From: Mastigias papua
Taxonomy: Eukaryota; Cnidaria; Scyphozoa; Rhizostomeae; Mastigiidae
Assembly (NCBI GenBank): GCA_964019165.1
Contig: OZ025270.1
Span: 18,010,659-18,074,658, forward strand
Length of the DNA: 64,000 nt
Reading direction: 5' to 3'
Both the position numbers and the translations under genes were made by a program. Positions 55,524-64,000 of this stretch are shown here, piece by piece (position 1 is the stretch's first letter; each line of letters opens with the position of its first letter). The notes under the pieces are model-generated. The model saw only the letters and a list, made by a program, of their open reading frames with translations, had not been told where the DNA came from and ran no database searches.

Positions 55524-55753
55524 ATGGCTGCTCGCTGGAACTCCGATCTAATAACAGAAATATCTGACGCACTATGCAACGGTTGCAAACCAACTGAGAT
55601 CAAGAATTGTGAATATAAGATGTTTCCTATTATTCAAGATGATTGGCTTAATTGTGACTCACAGATGGCCCGATCTAGTAGAGTGTCATTTCTTAATGCT
55701 GTAGTTCCAAGAGTGTTAAACATGTTAAGATCAGAAAATCACAAGCGTGTCAA
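55524..55753 (+). CDS. Possible first exon of an unrecognised gene
   Basis: An ATG (MAARWNSDLITEISDAL) opens a 76-codon frame that ends at a good donor (GTCAA before gtatgtg). It is Cys-containing, amphipathic and without a signal peptide. I recognise no domain and could not find a convincing next exon between 55754 and 57056. The repeated CCAAT units just upstream are the only support. It may be chance. Confidence 0.25.
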
Positions 55754-57054
55754 GTATGTGTCAAGATTTTATTTCGTTTAATATGTTCACCCTTACTAAT
55801 GTCAGCTAAGTTGAATAAAAACTGTTAATCGCTCTATGTTTTGATGTCCAAAGCCTTTCATTAGCAATTTTCCCTATGACTTTGGTATTGCCAGCAATTA
55901 TTACTTCACCCTAGTTTTATCCAATTGAGTTTGAATCTAAGGAATACCTTAATGAATATAAACAAAATACGTCAGGAATTTTTGGGAGTAACTATATCAT
56001 CAAACAATATTGCTGGATGTCTGCATTTGAGTATAGTATCTGATATGGTTTCTTGGCATTATACTATGTTCACTAATATGCCCAGTGTTAAAAGCTACTT
56101 CCTTTGATAGTATCTTCACAATGGATTCAAGTAGTAAGAAGGATCTACTAAATTACATAGAGTATATAACTTTGGTTTTGCAACGTATTTGACTCTTGTG
56201 ATTCACTTGAGGTGTAGTTTGATCCTACAGTGAAATGCTCTAATGGTGTTTTTTATACTTTTATTATTTGATTTTCAAAAATTAGTTTACTACTATCCCA
56301 ACTGTCAGTGCCATTGTTTGTATCAACCTCAAGTATACCCTCAATGCAAAAGTATGTGTAAATTTCTTTGTGCTAACTTAAATAGTGCTATGTTTTCCAG
56401 TTCAGTTTTTGGAAGATTGCATTTCTGGGCTTATCTATTTACAAATAATTTAGAAGTAGTGTCTCATTGCAACTCATGTTGCAGCATTATTATGGAAAAA
56501 TCGGTGTGTAGTGTTGTAAATTGGGTCTTGCATCTTTGTAGTATGCTGCTATTCATCAGTACCTATTAGCTTTTTATCTATAGAACCATGGCAGATGTTT
56601 ATTGCTTAATTGCTTATAATGCAACTTCTGTTGCAGTGGTTGGCAATGAAAAATTGCTCACTTTGTTAAGATGCCATACAGGCATCAGTCTACAATTCAT
56701 CTTTTTAATCTAAACATCCAGTTATTGAACAGCAACACAGAGCTGATGGTAATAAACACTTGAAAAATACATTTGCTATTACCTTCAAAACTCATCATTC
56801 TTTGTAAGAGAAATAACTATGTTTCCCTGTGTCATGCTGATGAATATTGCTCTGATTAAGGTTATTTTAAACCTGTACTTATCAATACTGCAATGTTAGA
56901 TTTGGCATACAATGAGACTAAGAGTATTTACGCTAAAAGGTGCTGTTGCTGCCATTTTCTTGCCCAGTCATACACCTGAGAATATTTGGAAAAGTATTGA
57001 CAATCTTAGTATCTCAGTTTGTTGTGCTGTCCTTTCAAATAAATAAATAAATAG

Positions 57055-57056
<2 letters not shown>
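55754..57056. other. Intergenic, no supported gene
   Basis: AT-rich with short frames. Downstream exons of the 55524 candidate could lie here but none is clear. Confidence 0.4.
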
Positions 57057-57058
<2 letters not shown>

Positions 57059-57121
<63 letters not shown>

Positions 57122-57236
57122 TGTATGTATGTATGTATGTATGTATGTATGTATGTATGTATGTATGTATGTATGTATGTATGTATGTATGTACTGTATG
57201 TATGTATGTATGTATGTATGTATGTATGTATGTATG
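57059..57236. repeat. (TA)n-(TATG)n compound microsatellite
   Basis: About 17 TA units are followed by about 35 ATGT units with one CTGT interruption. Met-Tyr-Val-Cys frames here are artefacts. Confidence 0.97.
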
Positions 57237-57320
57237 CAATGCATGTATGCATGTAAACAAAGGACACATAAACGAAGTAGCAGATGAGATGGGAAATCAG
57301 ATAAGATTTAAATATGATAT

Positions 57321-57795
57321 ACCATAAATCCTCGAATAAGCCCCCACCTCCGAATAAGCCCCCCTCGAATAAGCCCCACCTAAAAATCATTTTTGCAGAT
57401 AAGCCCCATGGGGGCTTATTCGAGGGTAGCATAATTGTAGAATAATACCATATTTCAAGAAGCCCACACAGTACGATAGCTGTACAGTAAATTACTTCCT
57501 TTGAATTGAGGCAAAAAGGAAAGAGAAACGTGACTTTCGTGATAATAGAAACATTATAATGTTTGTTAAATCTTCAAACAGCACTTTGTAACTTTTTTAA
57601 CGATATCAGCTTCTGTAACTAGAAGCTCAAAATATAGTTGATTGAGAAAAGTATGTCGTTTTTTATGTCAACCTTTGAATAAAATGCGAGACTTTGACAT
57701 ATGCCCCCCTCGAATAAGCCCCCCTCGAATAAGCCCCCACCCAAAACTTCATTTTTGCAAATAACCCTCTGGGGGCTTATTCGAGGATTTACGGT
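57321..57795. mobile_element. MITE with CTCGAATAAGCCCCC repeats, copy 3
   Basis: Begins ACCATAAATCCTCGAATAAG and ends CTTATTCGAGGATTTACGGT. Each end carries a similar block of about 100 bp that contains CATTTTTGCA and closes with GGGGGCTTATTCGAGG, so this may be two tandem or nested copies. Confidence 0.7.
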
Positions 57796-57796
57796 A

Positions 57797-58031
57797 TGTG
57801 ATCGTCTGTGTTTGACAGGAGCTGGTTTAAAAAGTCGCCAGAATGTACATGTCGTGAGTGTGGAAAAGTATGTTAAAGGCGCAGCAGGCTTAAAACGTCA
57901 TGTAAAAATCAGGGCAAAAGCGTACCAGAGCCTCTCACCAGAACTGTTCATGTCTTGTCTGTAGAACCTGTGCCAAGGAATGTAAGTCTCTAGCTGGACT
58001 AGAAAGCCACATCAGGGCTGCTCATCAGTGA
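57797..58031 (+). pseudogene. LINE C-terminal zinc-finger tail
   Basis: Plus-strand frames carry three finger-like pieces: CDRLCLTGAGLKS, then CRECGKVC, then CRTCAKECKSLAGLESHIR ending at TGA (58029-58031). They resemble the finger at 16020-16085, suggesting the same LINE family. Frames are broken. Confidence 0.6.
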
Positions 58032-58363
58032 ACTGTGTTTTTGTTATGCAGTGGCAATACTTGAATACGAGTTGCAGCCATCATGCATGTATGTATGTTT
58101 ATTTATATAATGGGTGTGGCTGAACTTTGCGGATGATTGACCACGCCCAATTTTATGCGACGGTCATATTTCAGGCTAGATCTGTCCCGATATGTTAGAA
58201 ACTGAAATATAGAAACACGCCGTTTTACAACTGCTGCAGTACCTCATAGTTTTACAAGTTTCAAATGGAACTGAAAAATACTTAGGCAGAACCACAAATA
58301 ATCTTACATAGCTGGTTAAGTTGAGTTTGCTGGTTATAACAAGCTAAATTCCCATACACATGA

Positions 58364-59476
58364 CAGGCCCGTAGACGCTGGGGGGCAGGGGGCATTGCCC
58401 CCCTAATAATTCACCGATGTTGTATATAGAAGTATACTACACAGTACTTTTTAATCATTTTCAGTTCAGTTCTACCCAATCTTGAACCTAGAAGCACCAT
58501 AACACAGATGTTAGGCATGCAGATATCTTGATTCTGTTGTACGACAAACTGTTAACCTTCTTCAGTGAAGACACAAGTGTTGTAAGAGTGTCTAAGAGTT
58601 TCTGCTTGTGTAGATGGCAACCCTTTTAGGAAATAGGGCATTGTTCCTTTTGAGTGCATTCCATGTAGCCCATGTCAGATATCCGAGGGAGAGAAATATC
58701 TTTTCTTCAATGTGTTGATAAGAAATAGTTTTGCCTCTATCATTGGTGTACGTGCACGTAGTACCAAAGAGAAAAGACGGTTTACCTTTTTCCTTAGTCG
58801 TTTTAAATCTTCGAATTTCGATGAAACTAGGTTCACTCCTTTTTTATTAATAACAATTTTATAGCACCAACAGCCTCACAATTGTTTGGAAATTAAGAAC
58901 AAATTAAGAACAAATTGAGGCTGAAGTACTATGGTACAATGTATTTTTGCACAAAGATGCATTCACTGTCCAATAATATATTAACATGAAATGTCATTCC
59001 CTTGTAAAAATAATACCTGTCTCATAGGCATCTGATTTTGTCTTGCATATTGTCTAATTTCTAATTTGTCTACACCCAACAAATTTAAGAACAAATTATA
59101 TGACCAATTCAGCCTCAAAAATTTAGAAAAAAATTAAGAACAACCAGTCTAAGCCTCAATTTTACTGGTTCTTACAGTATGATAAAAAAGAATGCAGAGA
59201 AGCCAGTTTCTCCATCTTAGCATGAAGATTGATTATGGACACTGCTTCATTCTATTTTGCAAAAGGGCCTTTCCCGACGCTCTGGAGGGCGTTACTTTGA
59301 GAAATTTTTCTGGGGGCAAGCCCCCAGACACCATTTTCCATCAGACAGCCTATGACAAACCACTATTTTGGCATATACTTCGGGATAACATATACTGCTC
59401 CCCCCGAAGGATTTTAACTTGACTTTTACATCTGTGCCCCCCCCTCCCCAATCCGGTTCAGCTATCTACGGGCCTG
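58364..59476. mobile_element. Non-autonomous DNA transposon, CAGGCCCGTAG ends, 5 bp duplication
   Basis: A 1113 bp element from CAGGCCCGTAGACGCTGGGG to CTACGGGCCTG, flanked by CATGA on both sides (58359-58363; 59477-59481). Its ends match the 10965 element. It contains the AAATTAAGAACAA repeat at 58889-59185. No coding region. Confidence 0.82.
58889..59185. repeat. Dispersed repeat, AAATTAAGAACAA family, copy 2
   Basis: Shares its end blocks with 7459-7875 and lies inside the 58364-59476 element. Confidence 0.5.
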
Positions 59477-60077
59477 CATGAGCTGTGTCTGTTTGGTGTG
59501 TTGAGTAATAATGAAACATGGGAAAATGATTTGTAGCAGCTAATGTCGCAGCTGGAGCGTTTATGTTAACCAGTAATATTAAAGTTTGATTGGATCAGTT
59601 AAAGAGAAAAATGAAAGAGACTGCGAGCGGAATGTAAATTCATGTACAAGACACTCAATTCTCGTATTAAGATCTCGGCGTAATCTTTAAATTATTAATT
59701 CACACAATTCAAATATTTCCCGAAGATGTTTTTCGGTCATGTAAACCAAGCCCAATATTCTGCAAATTGTATGTACTGTATCCCTCCACCAAATATAATG
59801 TCTAATAACGGTATTGACCACTGACCACAGAGTTTGAGTGTTGTCGCTCGCTAAAGCTGAAACACATTGTATGAGTTCATTTACTTTTACTGTTAGAGCT
59901 GGTTCGCTAATATCAAAAAACTTTGCTTTTCACACTTCGCCTTTTCACACTTTGCCTTCCCTGGAAAGAACCCTCTAGCACTCAGGATAAGCATGAACAA
60001 TTGTACAAGACATTCGCTACATTGTCTAACATTATCGTCGTCAACAACATCAATTATTTATATGCTCGTCTCTTTAT

Positions 60078-61050
60078 TATGGCGCGCCAAAAGGGAAAAA
60101 AATACGAATCTATTATTTACAATACGAACATAAATTTTTTAATATATAACCTAATTTTATAATACGAAAATGAGATTTTATAATATGAAGTGGATTATAT
60201 AATACGAAGAGTGTCGAATATATAATACGAAAAGGTGCAAAAATATAATCCGAAAAGTTGCAGATATATAATACGAAACGCAGCATGACTCCAAAACAGA
60301 GCATAATGGCGAGCCAAAGAGGATGCGATGGTATTGTTTGCAAGGCTTAACGAGCTGGTGGAGGTAGCATCTACGGCTATTCGACAACAGTCTGGAGGTA
60401 TCTCTCACTCTCTCACCACTCTCAAAGTAGGCGTCCTCGAGAAACACCTACAACCGAAGATGCGCTTCAGGTATTGTAGGCCTACCCCTAACCTAGGTTC
60501 AGGACAACCCTCTTTCGATCAAATTCTTCGATAAGTCCAGGAAGGACAGAGAGCAGGTCTTTCATTCGTTCAAGGACGTTTACCCGTGAGGTGGAAACTC
60601 CAGATGCCATTTTCTGCAGGGCTTTATCGAACTATTTCGTATCAGAATGCCAGCTCGAAGCCAAGAGCAGAGCACTAATATCATCCAGCCTTCGCGTCGC
60701 GTCATACTGCTTTGCTTGCTCGGAGTCATGCTGCGTTTCGTATTATATATTCGACACTTTTCGTATTATATATTTGCAACTTTTCGTATTATATTTTCGA
60801 CACTTTTCGTATTATATACTTGCAACTTTTCGTATTATGTATTTGCAACTTTTCGTATTATATATTTGCACTTTTCATATTATATTTTTGCAACTTTTTG
60901 TATTATATATTCGACACTCTTCGTATTATATAATCCACTTCGTATTATAAAATCTCATTTTCGTATTATAAAATTAGGTTATGTATTAAAATATTTATGT
61001 TCATATTGTAAATAATAGATTTGTATTTTGTTCCCTTTTGGCGCGCCATA
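60078..61050. mobile_element. Inverted-repeat element with TATGGCGCGCC ends and TTCGTATTAT arrays
   Basis: A 973 bp element present in copy B and absent from copy A, where the site reads uninterrupted near 23771. Both ends are TATGGCGCGCCAAAAGGGAA. Each arm of about 220-320 bp is made of repeated TTCGTATTATATA units, inverted between arms, up to GCAGCATGACTCC. About 430 bp of unique interior has no recognised domain. CTT flanks both sides as a probable 3 bp duplication, with an extra TAT at the left. Confidence 0.85.
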
Positions 61051-61845
61051 CTTGCTTGTCCTGTTATATTACATGCTGTCTCCTGTTCCCAGATATGATT
61101 GGATATCGGAGTTATCCTCAACACGAGGACCATTACCTTTTACGTCATACACCTGATCTGTCTCTTAGGAAGGTCGTTTACTCTTTACTGACTTTTTACA
61201 GGGTTTTACGGCATATTTGCCGGGCTTTTTACGAAGTGTTCACATAGTTTTTACGAGGTATGCCTACGTATGAACTTTTTACGAAGTGTTCACATAGTTT
61301 TTACGAGGTATGCCTACGTATGAACTTTACGTAAATCTAGCCTATGATCTGACTTCAACGCGTTCTCTGACGTTGTCCAGACATTCGCAGCGTTTATTTG
61401 GAATAGTGTATGATGATGAACATTGCTGTGTCGTCGTGTATGGACTTTTACTATTACAGTCGCAGTAACACAGCACTGCTTTCTCGGTAGTAGGCTGTTG
61501 CCGGTGTTTCACAAAATCGATCTAACTGGGTTGTAAACTGTGCAGATTCGACATATTTGGTGTCAAACGTTTAGCTGCGAGCACATCGTGGGTGTTTGGT
61601 TTGGTGTTCGTCAAACCAAGCGTAAATACACACCCTTCACCCTCGCATTTCCGTCAGTTTTACGCAGATCAACCCTCTTCACAGGAAGCAACCGTGACTC
61701 TGTTGCAATCGTCTGATAAACAATGGGCGCTTGCGTCATACACCTTGCTGTGTTCACTCTTCAATAACAAGGGAGGCGCTGTACTTCTTCAGAGCAGTCT
61801 ACTGAGGTGTACGAGCCACAGATAGAAACAATCACCTACAACACA

Positions 61846-61879
61846 ATGACGCTGCTTTTCCTTCTGCTTGCTGTTGCAG
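61846..61879 (+). CDS. Signal-peptide exon of a tandem astacin paralogue (partial gene)
   Basis: MTLLFLLLAVA plus one base, then gtaattg: the paralogue of 24507-24540 with the same phase and donor. The preceding 5' UTR-like sequence is also conserved. The downstream exons should lie beyond 64000. That it leads a functional astacin gene is inference from the duplication. Confidence 0.6.
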
Positions 61880-62249
61880 GTAATTGATTCATTTTTGTAT
61901 ACAAATATTCGTTCTTACATTTTTTGATCCATTCACTTGATACAGTATAATATTTGTAGCTTCTGCTCGGTTTTATGTCCATATCCCTCTGGTTTATATC
62001 ATGAACAAAACCCTTAGCTGTTTAGTGTGTTGCCCATTGCAATTGTAAGTAATCTTGTGAAATTCGTAAGCTAGCTGCCAAGGATCTTTGACTTTTCCCT
62101 GTTGGCATAAAGTGGTATGCATAGTTAGGAAGCAAAGCACGAAAACCTGGGAGCTATATTGCTAAGGTACGTACTGCACATGCACACGTGCATATACCAC
62201 GGCGTGAGCTCGCACGCTACTTCCCCCCATGCAGATGATGGTCAAAAGC

Positions 62250-62335
62250 AACAATGTTGTGTGTGCGGTTGCAGTGTTGTGCGTACGGCTGCAGTGTTGT
62301 GCGTACGGCTGCAATGTTGTGCGTGCGGCTCAAGT
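62250..62335. repeat. 20 bp minisatellite, copy B
   Basis: About four units of the TGTTGTGCGTGCGGCTGCAG repeat, against about six in copy A. Confidence 0.8.
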
Positions 62336-64000
62336 ACTCCTGCGGAACTGCTAGTATACTGTATTCCAAGCAGCGTATTGAATAACTCATTTCATACTCT
62401 GGGACCGCCAGGACATCAACATCCTTTTGCGGGTAACAATAGATCGGGTTTGTACAGGATCCACAAACATGTATATGTTCAGTCTATGAAATTGTATTGT
62501 GGTCCGCCCATCCTCGATGCCGAGAGAGATAAGGCAATCAGGCTTTCCCGTGCGTTGGGTAACCATTATGGATAGACACTTGCAAAGGTCGGTGTGCAAG
62601 TGCCCTTGGTTCCAGGCGCCTACTCCATCTTGCCAGGCCCATTGCTATGTGTGCAGCACCATGTGTGACAAAAGAATCTGCAGTGTGCGCTTACCAAACT
62701 CTGCAATCTGAACCTGGATGGTCTACATCCCTACCCTTTTCTTCGAAAAGGTAAGTGCCCTTTTTCGAGAAGAATTTCGAAACTTTTAATTGTATTTTCG
62801 TCAAGCAGACCTGCTTATAGGTTTTGTTACACAAATAAGTAACAAAATCCTGAGGCTTCCCTCGCGATTTTTTTTGTTCCAACATCAGAAAAATATGATT
62901 TCAATATACATTCTTATTAGAAAGTATTTCGTGTGCCCTTTTTATTGATAAGACTCCTGCCCTCAAAACCCCTGCCCTCAAAAACCCCTGCCCTCAAAAA
63001 CCCCTAGTTGCACGCTTGATGCGGGACTTCCTTTTCCGTACACAGAGAATGTCGCTCGTAGTGTTCATGTCATATCTTCACTGAGTTGTTTTATGCTATG
63101 TCTTCATAGGTACTGTAATATGGAAATAGCTGTTCATCCATGCTTTTATAAGGGTCTCGTGCCAACCTCTAGTGTTTCAGAGCCAATTACTGATCGTTTA
63201 GAGAGTCTTTCACATGTAGATATTATAAAACATTAGGATGGCTTATTTCCATGGTAAATACAGAAGGTACATTAGCATTGGTTGGTGTCAGATAGCAACT
63301 ATCTCCCGGGTCCGTATTCTTGTGAATAATCTTAAGTAGAATTTACTAGCAAATATACACTTGAACTTTGCAATGTCTATTGGAATGTTCAAGACCCTTA
63401 GCATACGTTTCTTCAAATAGGAACTAACGAAGCATTTCCAGGTTGAAAAGTACCTTTTAACTGACTTTGAACATGGAGCATTGCAACACCACCTGCAAAA
63501 TTTCATTCATAATCATAGCCAGCTATGTTTCTGAATATGAATCAATAGATTCTGAGTTATTTTTCATTGCATTTCTTTAGCCTTATTTTACACGTTATAT
63601 TTATCTACACCCACGCGTACATGCATCGAGTGGGCGTATTTACAAATTTACACGATTAACCTAAAAGCGTTTTTGACTCGTTTTGTGACGGTTCGTAGTT
63701 TGTGTTGGCTGTTATTTTTCAACAGAACGCGCATTTTGCAGCCTCATTATGCTTGCGTTATTTTGAAAGAGAGATGAAACACACTGTCAGTGCCATGTGG
63801 CTATAGATTATGTGCTGTTCGTGTTTCAATATTTCGTTTCGTTTGATGATTGGATGATAATAAGTGTCACATTTACAAAATCCAACAAAATCTAAAAATG
63901 AAGACAGGACGGACGTAATTCCGACACGGACAGCGGACTGTAATGATAAGTAGTTTTAATAACAAATGATACTTAATAACATTGTAAATAAATACATGAA

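Larger units (their letters stand above)
59697..64000. repeat. Tandem segmental duplication, copy B
   Basis: Direct-orientation paralogue of 23413-40280 minus its insertions. It carries a 46 bp local duplication (around 61265-61325) that A lacks, and fewer minisatellite units. It keeps the empty sites for copia (near 62388) and gypsy (near 63160). It runs to the window end. Confidence 0.92.

Noticed and set aside
57006..57327. Frames of repeated Met-Tyr-Val-Cys or Ile-His-Thr-Tyr
   Set aside because: Artefacts of the (TATG)n microsatellite.

Overview
This window is eukaryotic, AT-rich and intron-containing, and most likely cnidarian, probably anthozoan. The best evidence is an astacin metalloprotease ending in two ShK domains, a combination typical of cnidarians. 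Supporting evidence is the cargo of THAP/YqaJ (ISL2EU-type), PIF/Harbinger, Ty1/copia and Ty3/gypsy elements. Only three host genes can be supported. A fourth is possible, and the first exon of a fifth lies at the right edge.

Left part (1-23.4 kb). A three-exon minus-strand gene (5764 to 1148) encodes a predicted secreted 373-residue protein of an uncharacterised family; its mature N-terminus resembles the start of VioB-like proteins. A small plus-strand gene at 14.5 kb is NDUFA1 (MWFE subunit of complex I). The rest is short non-autonomous transposons with clear target-site duplications, LINE fragments, a tRNA-like Pol III unit between long (TA)n tracts, and a candidate type I hammerhead ribozyme at 15.8 kb.

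Middle part (23.4-52.5 kb). A plus-strand astacin gene is reconstructed from nine exons whose phases all agree. Exon 1 (signal peptide, 24507-24540) is separated from exon 2 (46375) by a 21.8 kb intron packed with insertions. These are a decayed Ty1/copia element (25394-33506) whose 3' LTR is split by a complete ISL2EU-like transposon (25548-29498); a very young Ty3/gypsy element (34492-39435) with identical LTRs; and an apparently intact PIF/Harbinger element (40576-43724) sitting inside the terminal repeat of an older Harbinger relic (40559-44414).

Right part (52.5-64 kb). From about 59.7 kb to the window end the sequence repeats the 5' part of the astacin locus at roughly 92-97% identity by eye, including a second signal-peptide exon (61846-61879). 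This implies a tandem paralogue whose remaining exons lie beyond the window. The second copy lacks the copia and gypsy insertions, so it preserves both empty sites. It carries its own 1 kb inverted-repeat element, which the first copy lacks.

All family assignments come from reading motifs; no database search or expression evidence was available. Identity figures are eye estimates.
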